Assembly (NCBI GenBank): GCA_008477525.1
Contig: SPDT01000006.1
Coordinates: forward strand, 3,437,501 to 3,501,500
Source of the DNA: Hypomyces perniciosus
Lineage: Eukaryota > Ascomycota > Sordariomycetes > Hypocreales > Hypocreaceae
Length of the DNA: 64,000 bases
Direction of reading: 5' to 3'
Shown here piece by piece: positions 24,790 to 37,174 of the stretch. Numbering within the stretch: position 1 is the stretch's first letter; every line of letters begins with the position of its first letter. The notes under the pieces are model-generated. The model was not told the DNA's origin and searched no databases. It was given only the letters and a program-made list of their open reading frames with translations. A program made the position numbers and the translations under genes.

Positions 24790-26583
24790 TCAGAATACAC
24801 CACCACCGATAATGAACAATCGTTGCTCTTCCTTCTTTACCCACTGGACTATCTTGTTGGCGCCCTGAGCCATGGCTGCTCGTGACAAGTTAGGCCCACC
24901 GATGCAGTAGAGCTCGAAGGATGGTGTGATCCAGGCCAACGACGTCGCATCGTCGCTGACGCATTGCAAAATCTTAAGATGCGCATGCTTCGCGTGAGTT
25001 GATGTGTGGAGTTTGTGATACACCGACATCAGCCTCCTCTTCTCTACCAGAGGACTAAAGGCGGGTTCTAGGGTTGCCATGCAAAACTGCACATTTGCCC
25101 GCGACTTATACAGGAAATGGCTAATTGGGCTTCCCGGTGCGACTTGTGACATGGTGGGGCGGCCAGCACGGGCGGCATCTCTGATAATCGTGAGGCTGCC
25201 ATTTTTGGCCAGTTGCTGTGCCACATCATCGCGCATTTGCTTGAGGCCGTAGAAAGCCTCTCGATCCGCACTGATCAGGATCATAGCAACCTGCTCATCA
25301 ACCGACTGCCCGGCAACTGCCGCCGGTGCCGCAGCCTGCTCTCCTGACACTCCTTCGAAGAAGCTGACATACATATAGAGATAGCCTTTATTATTGAAAG
25401 CAGGGAGGCATAGAGGAATCCAGTTTTCACCGCCTCCAGCTTTGATGCCGTCAGACTCGAAGAGCATATTGAAAATGAGCTGTAGATCGCTTGGATGAAG
25501 CGAATGCCGTCGTGGACGAATGACACTGACAAGCTTCCCTCCGGCCACTATGAGCCCGTACAGTAACTTCTCAGCCCGTAATTTCAAAAAGGTATTGTTG
25601 ATTGTGTGTCTCTGAGATTTCCGAAGCTTCAGGCACTCCAGAGAGCCTAGGAGCGCTGACGGGGAGCCTTTGGTGAAACTATCTGCCAGAGAGGATAGCA
25701 ACAACTCTGTTCCCTGTAATGGCTTCCGCAGGTCGGTGGATGGTCGGTTTGCGAAAATGTTCGTTAGGGCGGGCAGCGTTAGAGTTGACAGGATCTGCAT
25801 GTAAAGCGCTTCGAGTTGCGCACGTAATTGCGAATCGCTCTCTCCGAGCTTGCTTATGGCAACGAAATAAAGGGGTCCCTGGGTCAACACGACGAACCTC
25901 GTGTTACCGGCGGTGAATCCCTGGAGCGGATTTTTCGAGCCTTCGTAGAATGATATGATGGTTTGCATGACCCCGATAGATGAGTTGATGAGATTTAGAT
26001 CCCCATGTCTGCTCCAGATAGGCTTTCCCGCAGACGACAAGATCATGTAGTGCTTGAGCTTCGATCGCCAAATCGCCAGCCTATCGTCGTCTTTGAAGTA
26101 CTCGTTTGACTCTTCCGGTAGGGCGTCAAACTCTGTCTCGAAATCCGCAAGACGGTCTTCGGCGCTTCGTCGACTTCTCTCAAAGGGCTGAACGGCAGCG
26201 GACTGGGAACGCAGTAGATTCCAGGCAGCGCTCTTCTTGCTGAGGGATGCAGTGAGTAAGCTAGCTATGTCACCAGTCGGGCGCATAGTAGGCGCAAAAC
26301 TCATGACACTGGCTGCATCGTCGCCCTCGGCTCCGGAAATGCTTGGCCGGCGGTCCGGAGAGTCGTACCCGCTGCTCACTGGAGTCGACACGGATCGGGT
26401 GCCCGGCGTAGAGAAGGTGCCACGCGACCCATCGGGGAATGAGAGTGTCTGTATATCCAGGGGAGTTATAGCAGTCGTGGCCGGTGCCTGAAGGGATTTG
26501 GGGTCAATCGAGATGCTCGCATTGGATCGGGGAGGGAGCGGAGGGCGGTACTCCTCGTCGGAGGAATCTCTCTCCTGTCCCAT
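24790..26583 (-). CDS. mon1: Vacuolar fusion protein MON1
   Basis: Single exon, 597 aa. MON1 pairs with CCZ1 to form the guanine nucleotide exchange factor for the Rab7/Ypt7 GTPase, driving endosome maturation and vacuole and autophagosome fusion. The N-terminal ~160 residues are acidic, Ser/Pro-rich and disordered, as usual for MON1. From about residue 163 the conserved longin-fold core begins ([62 protein letters not shown]). Later blocks include [47 protein letters not shown] and the C-terminal [13 protein letters not shown]. Length and motif order are complete. It is divergent from DOP1, another trafficking gene, across 532 bases. Confidence 0.95.
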   Translation of the reverse strand: MGQERDSSDEEYRPPLPPRSNASISIDPKSLQAPATTAITPLDIQTLSFPDGSRGTFSTPGTRSVSTPVSSGYDSPDRRPSISGAEGDDAASVMSFAPTMRPTGDIASLLTASLSKKSAAWNLLRSQSAAVQPFERSRRSAEDRLADFETEFDALPEESNEYFKDDDRLAIWRSKLKHYMILSSAGKPIWSRHGDLNLINSSIGVMQTIISFYEGSKNPLQGFTAGNTRFVVLTQGPLYFVAISKLGESDSQLRAQLEALYMQILSTLTLPALTNIFANRPSTDLRKPLQGTELLLSSLADSFTKGSPSALLGSLECLKLRKSQRHTINNTFLKLRAEKLLYGLIVAGGKLVSVIRPRRHSLHPSDLQLIFNMLFESDGIKAGGGENWIPLCLPAFNNKGYLYMYVSFFEGVSGEQAAAPAAVAGQSVDEQVAMILISADREAFYGLKQMRDDVAQQLAKNGSLTIIRDAARAGRPTMSQVAPGSPISHFLYKSRANVQFCMATLEPAFSPLVEKRRLMSVYHKLHTSTHAKHAHLKILQCVSDDATSLAWITPSFELYCIGGPNLSRAAMAQGANKIVQWVKKEEQRLFIIGGGVF

Positions 26584-27115
26584 CGTGACGGGTTGTTCTT
26601 CTGTCGCATTTCAACTTGAACAGATCAAACAAATGGTCGTCTTTTGGAGGCTAGAGGACCGCACGATCCTAAATATTTACAAACAGCCTCATGAGCCATC
26701 GTGACATTGTCAAGAAGAAACACCAACAAGGGCGCGGCTTGGCGGCGACGATGATGACAAGGAGTCAGAGGGGCCGCTCTGCACTGATATGGCGGATAAA
26801 ACGACCTTACTCCGCTGTAATGCTCCGTAGCCTTGCGCGGGTCAACGCTGGCTTAGCGCCAATCAACAGGCCGCCATAGTGCCATACCTAGTGGGGGAGG
26901 CTACAAGGCATGTCCACAATAGGTACTTCGTACGTATTGGCGGGAGCTTTGAAACGTAGCCTTCTGGATACGAGTGGCTTCACCTCCAACACAGATGTCA
27001 AGACGCATTCCAACATCTTCGGATCCTACGTTGCGGCTTGCAACTATGTGACTCGGCCTCCGAATTTGACGACATGTGCCATTGATCCCACTAATGAAAC
27101 TACTAATTCGCAACC
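26584..27115. promoter_or_regulatory. Divergent promoter interval of MON1 and DOP1
   Basis: This is 532 bases between the two start codons with no convincing frame. A TACTTCGTACGTA stretch of the dispersed-motif family lies near 26930. No canonical TATA box was recognised. The shared location suggests a bidirectional promoter, which is inference. Confidence 0.5.
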
Positions 27116-30100
27116 ATGGCGCTTGATCTGGGACCGGGCGCGCGATCTGGGTCGCCCGAAAGCTCTGGGCGTGACTCGCCTATGCCACGGCAATGGAGGA
27201 ACCAGCTTGGCGGAGGTGAGCAGGGCCCTACCTTTATGAGGACCGTAGAGGTTTTTGCTGATTGCCAATGTCAGAGGATCCCCCGGTTAAGGACAAAGCC
27301 TACCGCAGATATGCCTCCGGAGTCGACAAAGCGCTGCTGCTATTTGAAACGGCTTTGGAGGAATGGGCCGATTACATATCGTTCATCAACAGGCTACTCA
27401 AGGTTCGGCATATGAGGCAAGCCATACACAAGAACTCTGTCAAGCGCTGACAGCTTACGATCAGGCCTTACAAGCTCGTCCGCCAGCCAACACCAACATC
27501 CCAAGCAAGGCAATCGTCGCGAAACGACTTTCACAATGTCTGAACCCCTCCTTGCCATCTGGTGTGCACCAGAAAGCGCTCGAAGTCTACAGTTATGTCT
27601 TCGAAACAATTGGGAAGGACGGACTGTCCAGGGACCTCCCGTTATATCTCCCGGGGTTGGCGCCGACTCTCTCTTTCGCGTCGCTGTCTGTCCGCTCGCC
27701 ATTCCTTGACATCCTAGAGCGCCACTTCATAGGTCTGGACTCTAGGTCTCTAAGACCGGCAATGAAATCGATTATACTAGCACTCTTACCCGGGTTAGAG
27801 GATGAGACGAGTGAGGATTTCGACCGGACTTTACGGATTGTCGCGAGCTTCAAAGAAGCCATCAGACCCGGGGATAGCAGCATGCTTACTGAACAGCACT
27901 CTTCGGGCGATGATTTCTTCTGGCAGTGTTTCTTCCTTGCCTCCGTCACTAGTCATAGTCGCCGATCTGGAGCGCTTGCTTACTTGGTACGCAACCTACC
28001 TATTTTAGGATCCACTACTCTTTCCAATGCCTCCGGTGAAAAAAGTGGCCGTAATGGTGTTGAAGACAGTCTAAGCAACGAAATCGCTTCAATTGTTACC
28101 TCGCCAGAGCCGGGTCTGTTGTTACGTTGTTTTGCTAGTGGACTCTCCGACGATCAGTTGTTGATCCAACGCGGATTCCTTGATTTGCTTGTCTCTCATC
28201 TGCCGCTGAACTCGAGGGTCTTACAATCCCGCGTTAAGCCCGGGGATCTGGAACTACTCTTGAGAGCAGCTGTCGGGGTGGTCACCCGGCGAGATATGAG
28301 CTTGAATCGTCGGCTGTGGGCGTGGTTACTTGGACCTGAGCCCTCTGGTATGGAAGGTGAGCAGGCTACAGACCTGCAAGCCTCTCCTTCAGATCACCAG
28401 CAAGCTCTCTTGTCATCCAGAACAAGTTACTTTGAAGAGTTCGGACTACAGCCGCTTACGAAGTCTTTGCTGGACATGATCAGTGGAACTCACAGCAGCG
28501 TTGCAGAGCGGACGCGACCATACCGAATCTGCCTCTCCCTGATGGACAGATGGGAAATTGGCGGCCTTGTGATTCCGGAAATCTTTCTACCTGTGGTAGA
28601 GAGCGTACGACAATTCAAACACCAAGCATCAACGAAATCCGAGTTTATTGAGGTGTTGCGGAGTGCAAGTGTGTTTTTTGATGGCATCGAGAGCGGTCTC
28701 ATATACAGTGAGCTTGTTGCACTACTGGCTCAAGCTATCGGCCCTGAGAATATAAGCGCTAAAGACCGAAGTGATAAGTTATCCTTAATTGGCTTCATCA
28801 TCACCAACTTCAACGTGCGCGAAGAGGAGATGATAACTATTCACGCTCCACTTACCTGCCTGGCTGCCTTGTCTATGTTGGAGGACTCGAAGAACCGCAA
28901 AACAAAAACCACCCCGCGGGACGTTCAAACACCCAACCTGGCAGAACAAGTTCTTGGTGTCGTCATATCTCTCCTGGAGCTTGTTCCAGATCGAGCATTT
29001 CCAGACTCCTCTACTACTAGTTCGAACAAGGACACAGATTCGGTGCTCTCGTTATCAAATGTGGAGTTACTGAAGAAGATACGGACCTTCTATGTGCACG
29101 AACAAGGAAGTCCTGATGCTTCTCCGCCATTCAACCCGGCTGAATCTGGGGAACTACTTCTAGACAAGGCTGTCAAGTACATTTGTGACGATCTGGATGG
29201 GCAGAACTCGATGGGTGACTTGAGTTTCCGCATTCGAATCCTGTTGCTGATCCTTTTAAGGGTACCAAAAACATACAGGCTTGACAAAAAGCACCTACTG
29301 TCATCCTTGCGTGAAAGACTTAGACTGAAAGCACCATTGCCATTTTCGGATTTCTCCTCAAGTCTGTATCTTATCACGCAGCTATACTCAGCGGAACGAA
29401 TTTCAACCACAGAGCTATCAGAATTAGTGGATCCTCTGGTTCGCCATGCCTGGACATATCTATCTGCCTCAGAGCCAAAATATCACGTGGAAACCGTACG
29501 CTGCTTGTGGCAGCTACAGACGGCTCTAACAATGTACCGCCGTGACATTGAGGCCTCACTTGCAAGTATACTCATAAATCGAAAGGGAGGCGACCGAGCC
29601 GATGCTGAACGTGCTTTTGGAGTACTTTGGTCGCACACTCTCCAGGACAATCAATCCGAGCGTCGAGGGTCAAAGATCTCCATCATAGAATCAAAATTGT
29701 CCCAAAAATTAACCGGAATGGACAATTATGAAGTCATGTTGACCCAGCCGCTTTTCATCATCTTGGACGCTCTGCTAGACGACAGAACTCAAATGTACAT
29801 GACAGTTAAGTCTTGGCTCAGCAGTATGATTGGCATAGACAGGTATAAAGTGATCCTTTCCCCGGTGGTTGAGATTATTGCTAAATATGTTCAGGCTCTT
29901 TCTCCTCTTCGTATCGAAGATGTCAGAATTGCCCTGCCTTCGTGATATTGGAAAGAACAGCTCTCAAGAGTCCCAACTAAAGTCTGTGGTTTTCACCGAA
30001 GATGATGATCTGGATTTGTGCCTTTATTATCTGCGCACCCTGCATCACGTTCTTAACTGTTCTAGTGAAGCTTCATGGGCTGTGCTTGCATCCAAGCATC

Positions 30101-33028
30101 TCTCCTTTAATGATGTGAACCAAATACAAATATCTAGTACGTCTTCCCTCGATATCTTCTTGCTCTTTGTACTAACAGAGTTCAGCTGGTGGAGAGGAAA
30201 ACGACATCACTTTACAAGATTACTTCGTTCGTGTGTGTATCACATGCATCACGGGTGATGCTTCGCCATCCGCAAGCGACGAGCTCCATAGCCGCGTCAC
30301 CCAGCTTCATCGTTATGCACTGACGATTCTACATCACTTCCTTCTCAATCAATATGCAGCCCCGCTGTCTAGCCTCCATCTTGATAGCATCCTTATAGAC
30401 AGATTGTTGAGGTCTATCAACAGTCCGGATCCATATGTACAAGTCCTTTTGCTCGATGTTGTCTTCGATACCCTGAAGCTTCAGGATGCGGCACCAGGAG
30501 AGTTCTCGCCAGCTTCTGCTCTTGAAAAGAGGCGGTTGAGTGTGGACCCTTCACGTACAACCAGACCTTCCATCGCCACAAGCGACATCCGGCCACCTCC
30601 CACCCCCATGTCCCCTCAACTACTCAAGTGCCTGCAGGCAGGTTTGAGTTCCGCCAGCAGTCAGTTTGTTCTGGATGCCTGGGTGACCTTCCTCGGGGGA
30701 TGTCTACCGTTTTATTCACAGTCCATCTTTCAGATCTTGATTCCTCTTGTCGAGACTCTGTGTAAGCAGATTGGAGCTACGTTTTCCAGCTTAAGGACTA
30801 TGTTTCAGGACGAAACATATCATGTGACGAGTGAAGCAGGCACACCAGAGTCAACATTGATTCACCTACTCAATGCCCTAGAACAAGTGCTCGCCAGAGC
30901 TCACGATGAACTTCTTGCCGCGGAAACTCGGGCGCAGCTCAACAAAGGTCCCGATCACCCTCAGTCACTATTTGGGAGCATGGTATCAGGTGTGTTCCAG
31001 TCGGATACGCCTCAAGCTCGTAGCGCTACCGCGAACGACCGCTTAACTGTTCATTTGGCATTTCAAGATGCAGTTCGGATCTGTTTTAACATTTGGTCCT
31101 GGGGCCAGGGCGAAGAAGCAACAAAGCAGGATATCAATTCGTCGGCCTCCTTTAACTACACGTCCTTGAGGATGAGGAACCGAGCTAGACGGCTACTCGA
31201 GCATCTTTTCACGGCAGAGACGTTGGAAAGTCTCGAAACTGTGATTGACATTTGGAAGAGCTCGACAAGTGCTAGTGAGTATTCCAACGTGTTCAACTTT
31301 TTGGCCGCTTTGGACGCTTCAAGACCGAGGCACACTATACCCGCCTTATTCAACTCGATCTATAGCCGGACAAATCCAGGAGCATTGGAGCCCTCGCGTA
31401 AGTCAACAATGACGATCTCGCTCCAAGACTCTGACTTGGTGGTCTTCTTGGTTGAGTACGCGCGGTCACTTGATGACGACGCCATGGATGAAATATGGCA
31501 GGACTGTATCACTTTCCTCAGGGACCTTTTAAATAACCCGTTCCCCCATCGGCAAACTTTGCCTAGTCTGCTCGAATTCGCGGCAACCTTGGGTGAGAAA
31601 GTAGACAACACTAATTTTGGGGAGCAACGGAAGATGCGTAGAGAACTCGGGGTAGGTTGACAGCTGCTCCCACTATCAGAGAATATCCTGCTGACCAGAT
31701 CATAGGACCTCTTTCTACGACTTCTTGCCGCATTATTTACCACGCGACCCACAGTCGCCGAGCCGGCCAGTTCGAACGGCTCAACAGGGACCAAATCTAA
31801 TAAGCATGACTTGGAACGGTGTGGTACTTTTACCGGGGCCATTGAGAGATCTGAGGATGTCGTAGCTATACTTGCTTCCGTGGTTCCAAATCTGCCCAAA
31901 ATTCTACTCGAGCCTGATCGCGTGCTCTCTGCAGCCGGCACCATCTCTACAAACGTCATTGGGCCGACTCTACGCTCAAAGTCCTTCCCGGATTGCGTGT
32001 CTCCCAGCACCATGCAGCTACTTCATGAGTTGACAAGGCTGCAGAACAACCAGAAGAACTGGAAAAAGGATGTTAGTGATGCCTTCAACGACAGCAAATT
32101 TTTCGCCATGAACTTGTCGTTGGTCAGTGATGACTGGCTTCCACTACTGAGACAATGGACTCTGGCAGACAAGGAAAGGATACCTGAAATCGTCAGCCGG
32201 GTCAGTGCTCCGACCACGGCTGGTATTGTGTTTGGTGTTGGTGCTACTTCGGCCCGTCTCGAGGCAGATCGCAAGACCCAACTCAATTTGCGGAGGATAG
32301 CTACGCTTATCCTTGCCTCCGCAGAGGATACCTTTGTCACTGATATCCCCGTCATTTTCGACAAACTTGTCGAGTTACTGGCCGCTACATCGACCTCATC
32401 ACCCTCGTCAATAACTCGAGCAGAGGTGTATATGGTCGTTCGAGCCATGGTGCTGAAGACCAGCCCTATTCACCTTGCCATGTTTTGGCCGGTGGTGAAT
32501 GCTGAGATCCACACTGCCATATCCTCAGTCGTAGCGCCTGACCACAGTACAGCATCCGAGATCTATGTTAACTCCGCTCTCTTGCAAGCCTGCAAGCTTC
32601 TAGATCTGCTGATTTGCGTCGCGCCGGATGACTTCCAGCTACACGAGTGGCTCTTTGTAACCGACACCATTGACGCCGTCTACCGTTCCTCAACCTACCA
32701 GCCCGTTGCGCTCGTAGATGAGATCTCGGAAGAACTAGGCAACGCCGCAACACCATTGGCCACCACCGGCAATGACGATACAGTGGCACAGCTCGCAACG
32801 AGCAGCTCACACAGACGACCACTTCTCGGTGTAGGCGGCATCAACGATGAGGTGAGCCTTGAGAGGAAAGATGAGCTAGTCGCGAAGATCTTGAGGCCGT
32901 TCTTTGGACAGTTGAGCATCTTCGCGTTTGAGTCGACGTATGCTATGGGGGCACTAGATAGAGATGCTTGCATTCAGGGGTTGTTGAAGGACATTTTTGA
33001 CGATCGTAGCATGGTCAAGGCTTTGTAG
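27116..33028 (+). CDS. dopA: DOP1/Dopey family protein (DopA)
   Basis: Six exons (27116-27215, 27275-27402, 27465-29842, 29895-30136, 30186-31651, 31706-33028) encode 1878 aa. Dopey proteins are very large peripheral membrane scaffolds of the endosome/trans-Golgi. In yeast Dop1 works with Mon2 and the flippase Neo1; in Aspergillus DopA affects cell-cell organisation and development. The N-terminal Dopey block is clear: DKAYRRYASGVDKALLLFETALEEWADYISFINRLLK, then ALQARP and NIPSKAIVAKRLSQCLNPSLPSGVHQKALEVY after splicing. Intron 2 (62 nt) has an atypical donor GTTCGG but a GCTGAC branch. Intron 3 (52 nt) restores IDRLFLLFVSKMSELPCLRD across an apparent frame break. The remainder is leucine-rich helical repeat. 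The length matches the family (about 1700-1900 aa). Confidence 0.93.
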
Positions 33029-33566
33029 AAGCGTGGGAACGGGGGCTGGCCAAAATCATAGATACTTATAGGCCTAAGCCTGAAACTAGTTCTGTGTTGT
33101 ATTGCTGTTTGTTGACTGCATGCTCTATTCGAGCAAGAAACGAGATTGATTTTTTTTTTTCAGTTTAGGCATGGATTTAGACTCACTTTTTCAGGCGTTA
33201 TACTAGATGCTACACAATCTTTTCCTCTCATAGGTGATTCCATGATAGTATCGCCCAATATGATTTGACGGCCCTCGCGATTCTCTCTCCGCATACCCAG
33301 ATGAAGTGGTTTTTGTTTTCTCCATTCATATCTTCCCAAAGCCAAACCTTCCCCACTCCCCAAAGAATTCCTGTTCCTCGTACTCCGTATACATTCTCCA
33401 GAAAATAAACCCATATCCCATAAAAGGCGCAAGGGGCACTTTCTCAGCCACTTGAGTTGGCCCCCGGCTTAGTTTCAAACTCCCGCCTTTGCCCCATCCA
33501 GAACCATCCGCCGTGGTCATGGACAACATCTCTCCTATTCAGGGAAGTTGAAAATCCCTGTTTTCT
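33029..33566. other. Convergent 3' intergenic region
   Basis: It lies between the ends of dopA (+) and the bZIP gene (-). A T-run near 33149-33160 and a TACTCCGTA motif at 33380-33390 are visible. No gene is seen. Confidence 0.5.
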
Positions 33567-34848
33567 TCACGCCATCGTTGGTACGAAAGCACCTGTAGCT
33601 GGCGGTGGCCCCAACACCCTCGCAATCACGTCTTCGAATGTGCTCCTTTCCATTACCGCACCATAGGTAACACAGACCACATACTCTTTCAACTCGAACA
33701 GCAGTATGTCCAGTACGCTCTCCATAAGGAGGACTTCGGGGGGATATTTGGCAGCCAGTTCGAACCACATCCCCACTGGATGGATTGCCATAGGATCCAT
33801 GTTGAACTGACTAATTCCCTGAAGCATGTTGAGTGAGATGCCAGAGGTTTGCCAATGGAATGAGGGGGGGTGAGAAAAGTGGTCTGGATCATTGAATTGC
33901 TGGCGATCATTGAAGACAGACTCTGGGGCACTGTTCATGCAGACTGAGCTGGCCATGAGGGAGTGGTTGTTGGCTTCTTCGCTGTCGTTAGGGACATCGT
34001 TGTGGAAGTCTGAGATACGAAAGTGTTCCCAGCAGACGCTTTCGAGTCTACATGTTTCCCGTTAGTGTATCCGCCATGAAGGAGGATTACATGATAAGGC
34101 AGAGTTACACTAGTATCCAGTTGATAACTGCTTGTTCTTGCTCACGCGTCATGGGGGGTATCAAGGGGGGTTCACCCTCATTGACGGGTGGCGGTAGGTT
34201 TGCGTCCGTGTGCAGACTGGCGGAGGAGGCATTGGAACTTATGGCAAAGTAAGGCACCTCCAGGGCCTCGTGCATGCTCAACGACACGGTTATCTCATCG
34301 ACGTTGATATGACCAAACAGGTCTGGGTTTGGGATTGGTTGAGCTTGCTGGTTCAAGTCCAGGTTCGACATCTGTTGCCCAGCAAGCCACTCTTGGGTGC
34401 CTGCTACAGGCACTCCCCCTCCAACACCAGCTGCTGGGGTTCCCATCACTAAGGAATAAGTTGAAAGTTGTTGGTGCTGGTGCTGGTGCTGGGGCAGTTG
34501 GTGATGTGATGCTTCAGTCTCCAGCAGAATCTCTCTAATGCCGTCGTTTTCCCTCTTGATCAGAGAAGACTCCTGATGTGCCTGAGCTATCATGTCGCGT
34601 AGCTGTGATATGTCCAGCTCCAGCTGCTTGACATAGTTTGCTTTCCGTTGCCGATGCTGGATCTGGGCCCTCCTGACCTGGGCTCGTCGTATCTGCGCCC
34701 TTTCTTTTGCTGTCTGTTCCTTGTCGGTCGGAGACTGGCCCTGTTGTGTTACATCTAGTAACTTTTGTTTAGCCTCCGCCTTCTTGAATTTGATCCACGA
34801 CTTTATAGCATCCCGAGATGGTGACGAAATGCGACAAAGAAAGGGCAT
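33567..34848 (-). CDS. bZIP transcription factor with atypical basic region
   Basis: Modelled as exons 34848-34109 and 34047-33567 (61-nt intron, GTAACT/TGTAG), 406 aa from the Met at 34848; splicing restores NWILVLESVCWEHFR. The basic region (about 54-76, RRAQVRRAQIQHRQRK) is followed by leucine-type heptads (YVKQLELDISQLRDMI). It belongs to the fungal bZIP style that ends with a WIL-LE--C--HF motif before the tail. The Asn that is nearly invariant in bZIP basic regions is Val here, so DNA preference may be unusual. Gln/His-rich and disordered segments lie between. The 5' end is uncertain: the frame continues upstream through a CT-rich satellite, and a possible first exon lies at 35519-35879. 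Targets are unknown. Confidence 0.75.
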
Positions 34849-34911
34849 TGCGGGACTTGTAAAGATGAAGAGAAAAATGGAAATTGGAAATTGGAAAACG
34901 GAAAATAGGGC

Positions 34912-34964
34912 GAGAGACAGAGAGACAGAGAGACAGAGAGACAGAGAGACAGAGAGACAGAGAG
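34912..34964. repeat. 8-bp minisatellite, unit GAGAGACA
   Basis: About six tandem units of GAGAGACA lie immediately upstream of the bZIP start, in DNA that is either its promoter or an intron. A related GA/GACA-rich patch lies at about 35455-35500. Translation through it gives Ser/Leu-only sequence, so it is unlikely to be coding. Confidence 0.9.
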
Positions 34965-35518
34965 ATGGAGACGGAGAGAGAGGAATATGCACCTGGCCGT
35001 CCTTTTGAAAGAGAAGCCCATTATCAAGACTGATACTCTTGGCTCAGACAGTCCCCCATTCCCAACGCCACCCCAAAAGCCAAGGGAACGGAAAATGACA
35101 AATCATAGCCATAGCTGTACCCATGCGATTGTTCAAGCAAGGGTGTAGTTATCACTCGGCAGACCACTTCGGCGACATATCTCATCCCCTCTCAAGAAAT
35201 CCAAATGCATCTTGGAATCAATCCACTGATGCATCCATATTGGGCTTTTGCATAAGTAAACAATTAAGACCGGGGTCGGAGTGGGTCAGGAAAGAATTGA
35301 CATATACCTAACAGTAGGTAAGGCTGGATGGAGTAAGGCCACGAGGAGGGGCGGGATGTGGAATCATAACGTGAGACAGAAATATCAAAAAGAAACGGCC
35401 GAGAGACAAGCGAGACTGGGGTGACTAGGCGAGGAGGAGACGGATAGAGGGGGGTAGAGAAAGAGGGAGAGAGAGACAGACAGACAGACAGAGTGAGACA
35501 TAAAGAGACAGGACTCAC

Positions 35519-35879
35519 CACATGATGCTGATGATGGCTCCTCACCATTATCGCTGCTGGTTTTGATTTTGCTGGTGGCGGGATCTAAGTGTGATGGCTG
35601 CTGTGCATCCCTGCTGACGCCAGCGTTGTCTGGACTGAAACCGCTGTTGGCCATTGTCTGCTGTTTCGGATTCTGATTCTGTTGCTCCTCTCCCTGATCT
35701 TGATCCCGATCTTGGCCCTGATCTTGACCCTGATTCAGTCCCTGATTTTGGTCCTGTTGCTGCTGCTGCTGCTGCTGCTGCTGTTGGTTGTTAGTGCTGT
35801 TGTCTCTCTCCCTCTGCTTCCCCTTCACATGTTTCCAAAACTTTGCAAAAGATGGCCGCTTCCCCTCATCGTCCGCCAT
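35519..35879 (-). CDS. Candidate 5' exon with poly-Gln tract (bZIP gene or separate gene)
   Basis: This open stretch starts at the Met at 35879 (MADDEGKRPSFAKFWKHVKG) and runs 120 codons to a good donor (GTGAGT at 35518). It contains Q11 encoded by a CAG array, then alternating NQGQDQGQD-type repeats, then a Ser/Asn-rich part. The basic, aromatic N-terminus (SFAKFWKHVKGKQRER) looks protein-like. It lies on the same strand 0.7 kb upstream of the bZIP exon, so it may be that gene's first exon with a long satellite-bearing intron. I could not find an acceptor whose phase fits both parts, so the link is not proven. It could also be a separate small gene. Confidence 0.45.
35757..35783. repeat. CTG/CAG trinucleotide repeat encoding poly-Gln
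   Basis: About nine perfect CTG units (CAG on the coding minus strand) fall inside the candidate exon. They are likely length-variable between strains. Confidence 0.9.
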
Positions 35880-36451
35880 GATCGAAGACGCCTCTCTTCA
35901 CTTCTCTCCTCTCCTCTCCTCTGTTCTGCAATGGACAGATTGATCCAATCAACTGAATTAAATCAAGTCTTCGGAATCGCCTGCTGCAGCGGCTCGGCTT
36001 GCCCGCTTATTTGCACGCGTGCTGTTGGTCGATTGGCGCCCGCTCGATCCTGTGATGTTGGAGTTTTGCAGTTCTTTTGTAATCCCGTGCAAGCACATGT
36101 ACGAAAGTAGGTATATATGTACGCATGCAGCAGATTCTGCACCGAGTTCTACTTACTTCTACTCTGTACTCCGTATTGTACCTACTTTGTACTAAGTGAT
36201 ACTAAAATACATTACCTGCGTCGCCGAGATCCGTACACATACTAATCACCCACCACTAGATGCAGACATAAGTACCGAAGTTACGATGCGGTCTGAATAC
36301 GACGAAGGCTTTAGTCATAATAATTCCATTCTTTGACCTCATCAAACCACTGCTATCATGGCAGATCACATTGCGGTCCGATCCCGTATTATATTATATG
36401 ACATATTACGAAGATGACGTAGTACCATTCCGGACACATCCTTACACGCCT

Positions 36452-36471
36452 ACATATATATATATATATAG
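36452..36471. repeat. AT dinucleotide microsatellite
   Basis: About nine to ten alternating AT units in intergenic DNA. Confidence 0.85.
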
Positions 36472-37021
36472 ATACGTAGTACAAATGCTCCGCACAAAGG
36501 ATCGCTCCCTTGAATCCATCATCACAACGGCAGATATAAATACCTATGCATAGCACTAACATTAATACCATGAACACTACGAGTGAGTACTTGGTCTATC
36601 CATAGGGCATACTTGGGGGTAGATCGGTTTTTGCCGCCCCCTAGTACTAGTACTACTACTATACTACGACGATTACTACTATATTACCACTATATTACTG
36701 CTTAGTCTCCGTCAGTACTCTCCGTCTCCGCGGAGTATTTTAATGATTTCAAATCGTACTTACCGTATCCGGCTACCTGGTCCTTGGCATCTGTGCGTCA
36801 ACCACCGCTAAAAACAGTAGTATTGGCATTATTTGGCATAGACGGAACCTCAGTTGCCGGAGTTGGCGATTTTCACTGCAGTTAGTCACCATTCAGATCG
36901 CCGCTACGAGCAATCACGACACAACAGCTCAGTAAATCATCTTCATCATCATGTCTTCCTTGAGCTCGCTTCGCTTATGTATGCGACAAATGTCTTTTCC
37001 ATGGTCCCAACTCCTCGCTAA

Positions 37022-37041
37022 TGTGTGTGTGTGTGTGTGTG
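37022..37041. repeat. TG dinucleotide microsatellite
   Basis: Ten TG units lie close to the 3' side of RRN3. Confidence 0.9.
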
Positions 37042-37174
37042 AGTGAATGTGCTCGCATCTACCCAATCCCAAGAAACAAAGCAAAACAAAACAATCAAGA
37101 CAGACCACCTCCGCCTGCTCCAGGGGGATAATTCCAAATCAACACGGCCATTCGGGTACTAGACGTCGCCAGCT

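Larger units (their letters stand above)
35880..37174. other. 1.3-kb intergenic region with simple repeats
   Basis: It lies upstream of the candidate 5' exon and downstream of RRN3 (both minus strand). An AT microsatellite occurs at 36452-36471 and a GT microsatellite at 37022-37041. TAC/GTA-rich patches and a TACTCCGTA motif near 36167 are also present. No gene is seen. Confidence 0.55.

Noticed and set aside
32023..32448. 141-aa minus-strand frame inside DOP1
   Set aside because: It lies antisense to a well-supported exon and has no recognisable motif.
34912..35500. Regular GAGAGACA arrays resembling a CRISPR-like array
   Set aside because: Units are 8 bp and contiguous, with no spacers; simple minisatellite in eukaryotic DNA.
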